The translations under genes were made by a program, and so were the position numbers. From Sclerotiophoma versabilis (Eukaryota > Ascomycota > Dothideomycetes > Pleosporales > Didymellaceae), in contig JAAROD010000081.1 in the NCBI GenBank assembly GCA_012274445.1, positions 1,116,001-1,180,000 of the forward strand: a stretch of DNA of 64,000 nt. The letters are read 5' to 3'. Positions 11,096 to 21,163 of this stretch are shown here, piece by piece (positions within the stretch are counted from its first letter, which is position 1; each line of letters starts with the position of its first letter). Below the pieces are notes generated by a model that was not told the DNA's origin, did not search any database, and was given only the letters and a program-made list of their open reading frames with translations.

Positions 11096-11722
11096 ATGAC
11101 CGTCACGGAGATTGCTCTCTTGCATCTATCACCAAAAGTCACAATCGATGACGCGGACCTCCGCTCGAAGCTTGCGTATGCAAAGACAGTCATGCAGAAT
11201 TACACACGTCGAACCTTTTACTACGTCCAGCAGGTTGAGGACCCAACTTACATTTTCATAATTGGAGAATGGGACTCTCTGGACCAGCACATGAACGATT
11301 TCATACCAAGTTCGGACAATCAGGCTTTGCTCGAAAGCCTTAAGGGCCTACTGAGCGTGGATTGGTTGCTGCATATCGATGCACCGCATGCAGACCTACC
11401 ACTGCCAGGTGCAGGTACAGCTAAGCCTTCGGTCTGTTCAATTGTCAGGCACTTTGTCAAAGACGGCAAGAGGAAGCAGTTCCAGCAAACATTTGATGCA
11501 GAGAAGCATTACCTGCAGGAGTTTGTGACTGAGGGGAAAATCGGTGGAGGTTGGCGTGTTGACAGGGATGGTGACAAGGACGAGTGGGTATTGTTGACAC
11601 CGTGGACGAATGTTGAGCAGCACAACGCATTTGCGGAAACAGATGGCTTCACAAAGTACGGCAAGATTCGCGAGCACATCGAAGGCGCGGAGATCAAGCA
11701 CGCTCGTATCCTCGACATGTAG
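11096..11722 (+). CDS. ABM-like dimeric alpha-beta barrel protein
   Basis: 208 aa, single exon from ATG 11096. The sequence reads as two ferredoxin-like halves. The N-terminal half has TEIALLHLSP, FYYVQQVEDPTYIFIIGEW and the helix HMNDFIPSSDNQALLESL. The C-terminal half has SIVRHFVKDGKRKQFQQTFD, WVLLTPWTNVEQHNAFAET and a final TKYGKIREHIEGAEIKHARIL. The alternation of a strand, a helix with FxxT/D and a W-containing strand is that of antibiotic-biosynthesis-monooxygenase (ABM) or stress-responsive A/B barrel proteins found in fungal secondary metabolism and catabolism. The substrate is unknown. The next gene is a P450 in the same orientation 410 bp downstream, so a shared oxidative pathway is possible but unproven. 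Confidence 0.65.
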   Translation: MTVTEIALLHLSPKVTIDDADLRSKLAYAKTVMQNYTRRTFYYVQQVEDPTYIFIIGEWDSLDQHMNDFIPSSDNQALLESLKGLLSVDWLLHIDAPHADLPLPGAGTAKPSVCSIVRHFVKDGKRKQFQQTFDAEKHYLQEFVTEGKIGGGWRVDRDGDKDEWVLLTPWTNVEQHNAFAETDGFTKYGKIREHIEGAEIKHARILDM

Positions 11723-12132
11723 CTTGCGTGGAAGCTTTACAGCCCGTTATCACTCCATCTACCACTCAAGTTCATTGGTTGGGACTAATGCGTAACGTGT
11801 AAGAGCACATTCTCCAGGTACTAATGACGACCGAATAGACAGGTACAACCGAAGTATCATGAACACTGTCCCCCAGATTGTCTTTCGCAGCAGGGACTTG
11901 TACTTTGTGTGGCCAAAAGTGGGATATTTCACCGATAAGCACCAGTTTCGCGAAGATAACGGAAAACAATCCGGGACTTGCGCGATCCCTCACATGCATG
12001 CACGATAGCATCGCTTGGGATCAGCATGCCTGAATCAAGCTACCCAGTACTTATAAAGTCATACTTCCTAATGTTCATCTTGGCTACTTACTATATTACG
12101 CAGCTTACTGTTGACCTGCCTTTCACAGAGCC
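11723..12132. other. Intergenic, P450 promoter
   Basis: This 410-bp stretch between two rightward genes contains the TATA-like TATAAAG at 12052–12058, about 75 bp before the P450 ATG. No coding sequence is seen. Confidence 0.45.
12052..12058 (+). promoter_or_regulatory. TATA-like element of P450 gene
   Basis: TATAAAG about 75 bp before ATG 12133, within the usual fungal window. Confidence 0.35.
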
Positions 12133-13880
12133 ATGACTCAGCTTTCGGAGCTTGCTCACTATGCCCAGGAGACTCCTGTGGGCCTAGGAACGATTTTCTT
12201 TGTACTCGCTTCTATCTTGTTTGTGATCTGGAAGGTATGTTCTCAAAAGGGCTGCATTCCTTAGCTAATCATGGCATCATCAGTTATTGACACGAACCGA
12301 CATACCTCATATTCGCGGTATACCTGAGATACCAGGTGCACTACCTGTTACTGGCCATTTGATACAACTAGGAGAGGACCATGCTACTGTCTGTGAAAAG
12401 TGGTGGCGCAAATACGGCCACTCTATTTTCCAGGTTCGGCTCGGCAACACTCGAGCAGTTGTCGTTAATTCGTTCGAAGACTGCAAGAACATCCTCATCA
12501 AGAACTCACAAGGTCTGATAGATCGTCCCAAACTATATACTTTCCACGGACTCATCTCCTCAACACAGGGGTTCACGATTGGCAGCTCGCCATGGGATGA
12601 GAGCTGTCGAAATAAGAGAAAAGCAGCATCAACGACTCTAAGCAAGGCGATGATGAAGAACTACTACGACATGTTTGACTTGGAATCATATTGCATTGTG
12701 CGGGACCTACATCACGATACCAAAAACGGTGCTCTGGAGGCAAGCTTTCGGCCATACATCCAGCGTTATGCGCTCAACACTACCCTCACGCTATGCTACG
12801 GTATCAGAATGGACGCGGTGTACGATGAGTTACTGCGCGAAATTCTTCATGTCGGTTCGGCCATCTCTCTGCTTCGATCGGCGTCAGAGAATTACCAGGA
12901 TTACATCCCTATCCTACGCTACCTGCCTAACAACGAGAAGAACGCTCGCTCAAAAGAACTACGCGAAAGACGAGATAAGTACTTGAATGAACTTCTCGAC
13001 AAAGTGCGCGCTATGATCAAGCATGGGACTGAAAAGCCTTGCATCAGCGCTGCAATACTCAAAGATGAAGAAACGCGTCTCACTGGGGTGGAAGTGAGCT
13101 CCATCTGTCTGTCTTTAGTCTCTGGGGGCTTTGAGACGATCCCCGGCACCCTTGTATCTTGCATTGGTTCGCTGTGTACGCCTGAAGGCATCAAATACCA
13201 AGATCGGGCGTATGAAGAGATCAAGAAATGCTTCCCTGACATCAGGGCTGCATGGGCTGTTGATTTCGAAAAGGAGGCTGTGCCATATTTAAACGCCATC
13301 GTCAAAGAGGCAGGGAGATACTACACCGTGAGTAACATGAGTCTGCCTAGGAAGACAATGAGTGATGTTCGCTGGGGCGAGGCAGTTATACCGAAAAACA
13401 CGATGGTATTGATCAACGCCCAGGCGGGTAATCATGGTACACTCCTGCATCAACCGCCCTCGTTTTACTAGGCTGACATGTGTAGATACTGACTACTGGG
13501 GTCCTGACGCCGGTACCTTTAATCCCGAGCGTTGGCTCGATGCACCCACACCGTCCTCCTCTCTATACACTGAGAAGCCAGTCTCTAGTACACCGCATCT
13601 CTCTTTTGGCGCTGGTTCTCGCTCGTGCCCCGGTGCAACCATTGCCAGCAAGCTTATCAGCGCAGCGCTTTTTCGTTTGCTCAGCCTGTACAGGATCGAG
13701 GCTAGCGTGACGGATCCACCAAACACTGACTATGTGGACTACAATCTGATCAAGAGCGCGCTAGTTGCGATTCCAAAGGACTTCAAGATCAAATTGACGC
13801 CAAGAGATGGGTTTGGTAACCTTGCCGGGGAGATCTTGAAGGCGAGTGAGCAGAGGACGAAGAATTTCTACAAGGAGTAG
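12133..13880 (+). CDS. Cytochrome P450, CYP504 (phenylacetate hydroxylase)-like
   Basis: Three exons, 12133–12234, 12284–13436 and 13486–13880, give 549 aa. Exon 1 encodes an N-terminal membrane anchor (TIFFVLASILFVIW). The second splice rebuilds AGNHDTDYWGPDAGTFNPERW. Expected P450 parts are present: a Pro-rich hinge (IPEIPGALPVTG), the I-helix oxygen motif as SGGFET, the PERW segment and the heme loop SFGAGSRSCPG with the thiolate Cys about 466. The blocks YTFHGLISSTQGFTIGSSPWDES and YDMFDLESYCIVRDL resemble CYP504 enzymes, which hydroxylate phenylacetate or hydroxyphenylacetate on the way to homogentisate. No homogentisate-pathway gene lies nearby, so the substrate remains uncertain. The ExxR motif region reads as KEAGRYYT, with the usual Glu and Arg. 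Confidence 0.88.
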
Positions 13881-14439
13881 ATAGGTCATCGCCATCGCCA
13901 TCGCCATCGCCGCTCTCTCACAAACTCCCACCACCCCACTAACCCACTCTTCATGCTCAACCTCTGGCGCTTCCAGAAAACAGCCTTCTACGCCCCCAAA
14001 ACGCGCTCACCTCTCTCTCTCACTGTACATGCCGCGAAGCAACAAACCGTGCTGTCACCTAATGCGTCGGTGCAGTTTGTCGGTGATCCCAAGGGGTTGG
14101 TGGCGGGTCCGCAAAGACGAGGTGTAGGATTGGGTTGCTATCGTGAGGTAGGAAGCGCTGCGCGGGTTTAGGGATATGGTGGAGGGCGCGAGGTATAGGG
14201 AGGAGGTGGAGCCGCATAGGCTGGCGGGGTTGGAGGAGTGGCGATTGGTTGTGCTGGAGGGGGTTGATGGGGTTGGAGTTCTGGAAGAGGGGATTGGAAT
14301 GTATGAGTTTGAGGGATTGCAAGATAGTGTTGGGTGGGTCAGGTTGGATTGAGAGGATATGGGGGTTTCCAGTAGGAGGGGATGTAGTGTCACGATGATG
14401 TTCATTATTCGTGCTAGCTATTTTGCTACTTGGAAACTC
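13881..14439. other. Intergenic, convergent 3' flanks
   Basis: This 559-bp stretch lies between the converging P450 and beta-galactosidase genes. The second half of the + strand is G/T-rich and low in complexity, which keeps reverse frames rich in S, P, T and N open by composition. I see no gene. Confidence 0.5.
13888..13911 (+). repeat. Microsatellite (ATCGCC)4
   Basis: Four perfect hexamer copies eight bases after the P450 stop codon, in its presumed 3' UTR. Confidence 0.9.
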
Positions 14440-17400
14440 TTAGTATGCGGCTTCTCTCGCCTCATACTTCTGTCCCTCGACGACGTCGACTTTCAGTCCA
14501 CCCCAGACTTCTCCTTCGACAGTGAGTTCCAGGCCTTCGATCTTTGTCGCGCCAGCATCGAGACCCCACAGCGAGACAGCAAGGTAGTTGGTGCCGCGGT
14601 AGTTCAAGATACCTTCTGGTACTGGGAAGTTGGTCTGAGGACCAACATTGCTGACGTACTTGCCATACTGCCATCCGTTGACGTACAGCTGTACCCTGTA
14701 TGCAGGAGCGCTTGAACCAGAACCAGTGCTGTTGCTGCTGGTGCCGTTTGTGAACGTGAAACTGACGGGAATGTCCCAGCCAGTAGGGAAGTTCAGATCG
14801 AACTCGGTTGCGAAGAAGCCAACACCAGGGGCAGTGATGCCGTCCGTGACAGGACCCTTGCTGGCTTTCCAGCCGGCGTCAGCCGACAGAGCGCCAGGCT
14901 GGTGCAGACCGTTGCGTTCGGCGAACAGGCCACCCTCGTTAAGCGGACCGCGCGAGATGTCAACGTAATCCTCACCTCCCAGATTGCCGGTCAGCTTCCA
15001 GGAGATGTCGGACTGGCTATGGCCTGCGAGGATGTAGTTCAGGATACCGCGGACGTTCTTGCCAGTTTCTGTGCCAATAGTCCAGTTCTCATCAAGACCT
15101 TGGTTGTCAATGACGACAGTGATGGTATACTCCTTTCCAGCAGTCAAGTTGGGCAGAGTGACGGTTGAGTTGCCGTTCGTGGCAGCGTCATAGCCGCGCC
15201 ACGATCCAAGGAACTGGTCGTTGATCCAAATTGAGGAGCCAAATGCAGATCCACCCTGAGTCCAGGCGTAAAAGGTGGTCTCGTTGCCAGTAGCCTTGAA
15301 GGTACCACGGTAAAGCAGGGTGCCGGTGTGGAAGCCGTAGTCGGAGCTGTACAGAGAAACAGGAGTGGTCAGCGGCCTCAGAGAGTTGTAAGTCGTCTTC
15401 AGATCGGCGACCTTCCACTTGCTGTCGTCGTAGTTGGCCTGGATCTCAGGCAATGTGTCAATGTACTTCCACTCGAGCTCGTTGAGCTTGGGAATGCTGA
15501 TGTCGGCCTTTGGCAGCTCGATGGTACCGCACAGGGCACCCGCGTTCGAAGCTTCGACACTGACGTCCTTCCCGTTGAAGGTAACTTTGGTGACCGAGGA
15601 GGGTGCGCCAATGACCTCGATGGGTGTTGTAGCGTTGAGGTCTCCAGTGACGGCCAGTGTGTCGCCGTTCACCTTAGCAGTGCGGGCCAAATAGCCTGCC
15701 TTGAGGATTACTGCGTCCGAGGAGTCGTGGGGGGCTTGGTCGATAGCCCAGTAGTTGTACGCTTCGTTGCGGCTAAGCATGTAGACGTAGACGAAGTTGC
15801 TCCCCACGCCAACCTTTGCGATCTTCCTTCCACCATCAACGTTGAAGTTCAAGACAGTGTAACCACGTGTGGTGATGCTCTTGACATCACCCTCGAGTAC
15901 CTCTAGACCAGTTACGGCGAGGGCTAACTCATGAGTCTCGCCAGGACCTCCATACACAACGAGCACAGTCTTATCGTCGTACTTGTGCCAGGTGAAGATC
16001 TCGGCAGTTGAGTAGACAACCGTAGCACTACCGATGTCGTAGCCACTGACATGAATCTTAGAGTCGCGTCCGTTGAGAGTGAGAGAGGTACCGTTCACTT
16101 GAGGAACTGTGATGTTGCCAAAAGCAGTAGTAGGGATGTTTAGCTTGTAGGTGGTAGAGTCGAGAGTGTTGTACACTGCGTGGCGAACAAAGTAGAAGTT
16201 GGTGGTGTTGCTGGTGGCAGGTGTGACAGTCAACGCCTGGGAGGTGGTCCAGGTTGTGTTGGAAGCGTTGCCTCGAGCTGCAGTCAAGTACGCGGGGCTG
16301 ACTTTGAGGAAGTTGGCCTGTAGCTTTTGCTCGGAGTACTTCTCGCGGTCAACGCGGCGGTCTTCGCGGATGACAGCAGCATAGTCGTAAGAAGTGTACC
16401 CGCCGGGATGTCCGAGGTTACCCCAGTTTGTTCCTCCGTAGGTCATGTACATATTCAGGATGGTGACACCAAAGCTGTACAGGTTCTTGTAGAAAACACG
16501 CTCGAACTCGGCGTTGACGAGGACACCGCACTTGTCGAAACCTGGTCCACCCCAAGGATCGAAACTACCGCCCTGAAACTCAACGATGGAGTAGGGCGTG
16601 TTAGGGCTCTGCTGCAAGTGCAGTTGGTGCCAGTTTGTCGGAAGGGCGTTGTTAGGCCAGACAGTCGGGTTGGCGCAATCGAAACCCAGCGGGTACCCGT
16701 CGTGACCGTAAATATCTACCACTGCTGGGTAGCCAGGTGCAGTCTCGATCGGTGCATTGTGACCCTTGGGCGAAGCATCATTGCTAATAAGGGGAATCAC
16801 AATACCAGCATCGCGAAGCTGGTCTTCTACGTACTGGAAGTACTCGGGATCTGGGAAAGGCTTGATCGCTGATGTGGCTTGGGTGTACTCATTCTCGGGC
16901 TGTACAAGAATGATTGGTCCGCCGTTGGTGATCTGCGCTGAAGCAATCTTTGCGCCGACGTTCTTCATGTAGTTGTCTGTTGCCGCAAGGTAATCAGGGG
17001 CTCTCGTTCGCAGAGTGCCGTTTACCCTCTGAATCCATCCTGGGAAACCTCCGCCTGAAGCTTCGGCGTTAATGTAGGGGCCAGGTCGAGCAATCAGATA
17101 GATGCCAGCCTCCAAGGCGGCATCGAAGAAGGGCTGGAGGTCGAAGACGCCCTCCTCGCGGTACTGGCCAGGCTTGCCCTCAAGGAGGGCCCAGTCAACG
17201 TAGAAGGAGACACCGTTGTAGCCAAGTGCTTTGATCTTCTGGAAGATATCGAGGTACAGACCCGGTACCGGCAGACTGCTTGCAGTCAGTAACAGATCAG
17301 CTTTTGTTAATTCGTGGCTGCTTACCGATATGGATGCACCTCACCGGAATACAGGAAGATGCGTTCGCCATGCACGAAGATTGTGTCCTTATCCCAGGTT

Positions 17401-17534
17401 ACGATGTCTTGCAAAGCTTCCCTCTTGTATGGAGTAATCCATTGTTCAGGTGTAAAAGCAACAGCTCTCGCCGCAGACTCAACAGCCAGGCACGAAAGCG
17501 CGACGGCGCCACCAAGCTTCAGGATGCCCTTCAT
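14440..17534 (-). CDS. Secreted beta-galactosidase, GH35
   Basis: Hydrolyses terminal beta-galactosyl residues of lactose and plant galactans outside the cell. Exons on the minus strand are 17534–17326 and 17275–14440 with a 50-nt intron, giving 1014 aa, the usual size of fungal LacA-type enzymes. The join rebuilds YSGEVHPYRLPVPGLYLDIFQ. The N-terminus MKGILKLGGAVALSCLAV is a signal peptide. The catalytic TIM barrel carries ARPGPYINAEASGGGFPGW, the proton donor in VQPENEY (Glu about 199) and the nucleophile in SIVEFQGG (Glu about 302). The beta-rich domains 2–5 follow, with jelly-roll segments such as FYAWTQGGSAFGSSIWINDQFLGSWRG. Many N-x-S/T sites fit an extracellular glycoprotein. The gene stands alone, with no sugar regulator beside it. 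Confidence 0.95.
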
Positions 17535-18900
17535 TTCGAATGAAAAGTAGACTGTATCCTACTCAGGCCATCGGCCGGGGCAAGCCTCACCTTTGTACAC
17601 CCGCAGACTCCCCACGCTCACCGAGCCATTGGCCAATGACACCCTCTTCGTGCCTGACAATGACCGCACGCCCGGCGGCGTCGTCTGAATGTCGACCGAA
17701 CCACGGCTTTAACCCCCAAATCAGCCAGTACTCCACCGCACGCAAGAAGACTGCCTCACGTCGCACTGCAACCCTCGCAGCACTAAGTCCACAAAAGCAC
17801 AGACGGCACGATTCCACCAATATCGGCGGCTGGCGACTCCTCGGACATCCTGTGGGATGATGACGCAGGCGGGGGATAGTGTTCACAAGCGGCTGAGCCG
17901 TTGTGCAATGCGGAATGGGGATTGACGATCAGCGGGGTGGCGCTGGGGTAAGTGCTTGTGCGATCTTGACAAAGCTTGGAAAATGGGGTGCTCCGCCCCG
18001 AGTTGGGAAAGACATCCGCTGTAATACGAATCCTTTCGGCTTTTGGCCGAGGTAGCACTGCGTTGTTGGAGACAGTTGTGAGTGGCATGATGTGAAGACA
18101 GGTGACGGCTTGTCAATTGTACCGTTTACCGAGCTTCCAGGGTTGTGTAACTTGATGATGTTTGTCAGTGATGCGCTAGCTTGAATGGGTTAGTCGGAAC
18201 CTGAAGTAAAGGCACGATGGATAGGAGATGTCGTGAAGCCGTTGAGGGGCTGTATGATGCCAGGAGCAGCATTAAAAGTGAAAATTGCAGTAACTAATAC
18301 TTCTATAGATACAGCATACCTTCTGAGCTTAAAAATGTTACCTAGTTCATTCTGAAGTTATCCGCCTTAGGTATTGTAGGAGGCCCTTCGAACTTAGAGC
18401 TTTCACTCCTATTTCAACTGCAATCGACACTGTTCGATACTTTCCTAAATAGGTAATTTCATAACAATCTCTATTATATCCAGAGAATAGATCGCATAGA
18501 AAAACCATGGCATTGATGTTTGGCTTGAACACGCAAACAACGCCACGGCGCGACGTTTGAAGGCGATAAGTCCATCTGGGACACAGCGTTCCCAAAAGAC
18601 TCATTACAGTTCCATAAACACGAGATCTTCATGCCATTTTCTAGAAGGAACTTCTTCATAGTCGGGGGAAGGACTGGGCTACCATCTAAGCCATTGTGTT
18701 CTGAGCGACAGTACGCCGAGACCTCACTGTATCTCAAAGGCTCAGAGTTAGACCAGCAAAAAAGAGGGCATGCGGTGGATCAGCCAGTACAGGAAAGGCA
18801 CCAGACTGCGCCGTATGCATCCGCTTCAACATCATTTAATCCGTTGACAGAGCTATATCCAGCACGACGAGAAAGAAGTTTATAAAAAAAAAAAGATATG
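17535..18900. other. Intergenic, beta-galactosidase promoter side
   Basis: 1.37 kb. The first 300 bp is the probable promoter of the leftward beta-galactosidase and holds a CCAAT-type ATTGGCCAAT element near 17627. Reverse-strand frames of 70–100 codons at 17587–18116 show no family motif. The stretch from about 18270 to 18490 is more AT-rich. An A11 run lies just before the tRNA 3' end and may serve as its Pol III terminator (a T run on the minus strand). Confidence 0.45.
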
Positions 18901-19006
18901 CGACACCTGTGTGATTCGAACACACGCTCCCGAAGGAATTGGCTGACTTCTATCTCTTCTAGAGATAGATAGCAGGCCAACGCGTTAACCACTCCGCTAA
19001 GATTTC
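18901..19006 (-). tRNA. tRNA-Ser(GCU) with 25-nt intron
   Basis: The reverse strand folds as a type II tRNA: T arm GTGTG-TTCGAAT-CACAC at the 3' side, variable arm with a TTCG loop, anticodon stem TTGGC/GCCAA and D stem GCG/CGC. The anticodon GCU is at complement 18971–18973, with A37 at 18970 and a 25-nt intron at 18945–18969 in the canonical place after position 37. It decodes serine AGC/AGU codons. The acceptor stem GAAATCT/AGGTGTC has one A·G mismatch at the third pair and one U·G pair; a perfect partner would be GACACCT. Discriminator base G fits fungal tRNA-Ser. A T-rich run follows the 3' end on the minus strand as terminator. The weakened acceptor leaves some doubt over function. Confidence 0.85.
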
Positions 19007-19620
19007 TGTTAGCGACTGTTTGTGGTTCTTCTTGATGAAGGTGATTGCTTACCCAAAGTGCCTTTGGATTGCTTGATGAATGGACTGCGAAATTTTTGAA
19101 TCATATTGTGAGTAAAAGCAGAGTGGGGGTGGCACACTCAACTTGCGGGTTTAGTGTGTGGGGTTGTGCATATCAACACAGGACGATTTTCTAGTCCAAG
19201 ATGGACTTGTAATGTTGGAAAATGTGGGCTTATGGCGTTGGTGTGGGTGTGGAACGAAAGATGCAGGGAGAGGGCTTTGGGGTTAAGGTGGAAAATTTCG
19301 TGCGTGGCGGACTTGATGGCGCCGCACTCTTACCGTGGAAATAAAATTAGGCGTGTCAAAGCGCGACAGTGGTACTGTCCAAAATACATGTATTTCGTCG
19401 GTTGGCAGAGTCTAATGGCTGCGCTGATCAATCGCTTGCGTTGATGTGGAAAGCCATGGACAGATGCTTCTGCACGTATGAAGCCTTCAACCACCTGCAC
19501 AGAAAGGCAGGAAGGAATGAAGTGATTCGGCTTGATTGAAAGTAATGAAGCTATGTCTCTGACAAGCCAGTCATGGTATATTACACAATATCTCTGTACA
19601 CCTCCACCTTGAACTCCTAC
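19007..19620. other. Intergenic region, 0.6 kb
   Basis: Between the tRNA and the 3' end of the mitochondrial protein gene. No coding frame with motifs and no repeat is seen. Confidence 0.5.
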
Positions 19621-20928
19621 TTATCGTCCAGGGTTCATACCAGGCATCAAATCTGGCTTGTCCAACCACATCCCCCTCAACAAGCACAATTGTCTCAGCC
19701 CCTCCCACTCCTCACCTTCCTCATCACCCCTCTTCCAGACTTCCTTGAAGCCCCAGGCGCATGCTATCCGGTCCAGCGCCGCGCGCTCATCAGCCCTGAC
19801 GTAGCGATCCAAGAGCGGCACTCCGGGTCGCCAGACCACTCTGTCGTGGTCGTCGTTGTAGGTGGTCAATGCAACGAAACCAAGGGTACCGGTGCACATG
19901 ACGTATGTGCTGATACCAGCGAAGGCGTACATCTTGAAGGTCCACGGGTCGATGTAGCCACTGTATACGGACAGCTCCTGGGCGATCATGTAGATGGCCA
20001 GAGGGGTCATGGCAGCCAACACACCAGGGAGACCCATCTTGGTGAGCATGCGATGCCGTGTCCAGGCCGGGGCGCGGTAGGTGTGATCAATGATTGCAAG
20101 GGCCAGCGAGAGGTCTTTGGCTTCAATGGCGGCTGTAAGAGACTCCTCGGCAAGGTCGGCGGGAATGGCCTGCGATACGGATTTGGGGGAGGGTTTGGAG
20201 AACTTGGGTGGCGAAGAGCCTTCTTGTGGGACGGGCTTGTTGGCGTAGAGGTAGAGAATCTCGGGGATAGCGTGCGCGCGGTTGAGCAGGCGCTGCAGGC
20301 GGATGTAGATCCTGAGGACGCTGGGTCCAATGAAGACATGTGGGTGTTTGAGCAGGCCCTCGGCAAGCTTCGACAGGTATGTTGGTGTTGGAAGCTCATT
20401 CAGGCCGAGTGGTCTTGTGTACGTCCTATTCTGTTTGGGTGTGTCTTCGCTGCTCAATCCAGACAATATGGCGCCTGCTGAACTCTGTCTGATTGTGGCC
20501 TTGGTAGGCGGTGGTTGCCGCGAGCGAATTGCTATTGCTGACTGTGCGATCTCTTCTATGCCCTCCAGAATCTCGTATATCGCCTTCTCCGGCTCCACCC
20601 TGTTCGAGTCGAAGACGGCCTTGATCCGGGCCTCGACCTCTGCAAGCCGTGTCTTGACGGCAGCAATCGAGTCTGACGTCGACTCTGGGCTGGCAGCAGC
20701 CTCTGGGAAGTCTGCCCTCTCGACGTTGCGCCAGCTGGTCTGGATGCGGCGGGCGGGTATCCGGAGTATGGCCGCCTGTGTTCGCGCGGGTTGCCTGCGT
20801 ACGGAGGGGGTCCTGAGGGCCGAAGCAGAGAGAAAGGCGCGGCGCGAGACGGGCTGCTGCAAAATGTAGTCGCACAACTGGCACGCTGGCCGCGACGGGG
20901 CGCGCAGTGGCAGGCTCCCGGGCTTCAT
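19621..20928 (-). CDS. Conserved mitochondrial membrane protein of unknown function
   Basis: 435 aa, single exon, starting at the ATG at 20928. The frame is open further upstream but that part overlaps the divergent promoter and is Arg/Cys-rich by composition. The N-terminus (MKPGSLPLRAPSRPAC, then many R, S and A and no acids) looks like a mitochondrial presequence. A predicted coiled helix follows (AAVKTRLAEVEARIKAVFD), then a helical middle with short tandem helices. Near the C-terminus are two hydrophobic segments, LPGVLAAMTPLAIYMIAQEL and YAFAGISTYVMCTGTLGFVAL. The final block with YNDDHDRVVWRPGVPLLDRY and AWGFKEVWKRGDEEGEEWEGLR looks strongly constrained. I do not recognise the family by name. 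An inner-membrane assembly or respiratory role is only inference from targeting and membrane segments. Confidence 0.8.
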   Translation of the reverse strand: MKPGSLPLRAPSRPACQLCDYILQQPVSRRAFLSASALRTPSVRRQPARTQAAILRIPARRIQTSWRNVERADFPEAAASPESTSDSIAAVKTRLAEVEARIKAVFDSNRVEPEKAIYEILEGIEEIAQSAIAIRSRQPPPTKATIRQSSAGAILSGLSSEDTPKQNRTYTRPLGLNELPTPTYLSKLAEGLLKHPHVFIGPSVLRIYIRLQRLLNRAHAIPEILYLYANKPVPQEGSSPPKFSKPSPKSVSQAIPADLAEESLTAAIEAKDLSLALAIIDHTYRAPAWTRHRMLTKMGLPGVLAAMTPLAIYMIAQELSVYSGYIDPWTFKMYAFAGISTYVMCTGTLGFVALTTYNDDHDRVVWRPGVPLLDRYVRADERAALDRIACAWGFKEVWKRGDEEGEEWEGLRQLCLLRGMWLDKPDLMPGMNPGR

Positions 20929-21163
20929 GGTGGTTGGCGGGCTGTGGTGAGGGCTGCGGCTAGGTTCCGAGCAGTGACGAAGCCTGTCGGCCGCCAAGAG
21001 CTCATGGTCGACTGACGAACGTGCCTTGGAACCCGACCCACGGCCACGACACACGCAGCACACCCACCCGCGGCTCCAGGCAGCAGAAACACGCCAAACC
21101 GCCCGCACGGTCTACAGGAAAGAGCAGGACCTCGACCCGGACAGCAAGAGCACACACGACACG
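20929..21163. promoter_or_regulatory. Bidirectional promoter, mitochondrial protein / verprolin
   Basis: Only 235 bp separate the two divergent start codons, so the two genes must share promoter elements. No clear TATA box is visible; the stretch is GC-rich. Confidence 0.6.

Noticed and set aside
14055..14405. Reverse-strand frame of 116 codons rich in S, P, T and N.
   Set aside because: Low-complexity G/T-rich DNA keeps it open; it lies in the 3' flanks of two convergent genes and has no motif.
19573..20481. Plus-strand frame of 302 codons opposite the mitochondrial protein.
   Set aside because: Antisense shadow; the minus strand has presequence, TM segments and conserved-looking blocks.
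20929..21108. Upstream extension of the mitochondrial protein frame by 60 codons.
   Set aside because: Arg/Cys-rich, lies in the shared promoter, and the presequence-like start at 20928 fits better.
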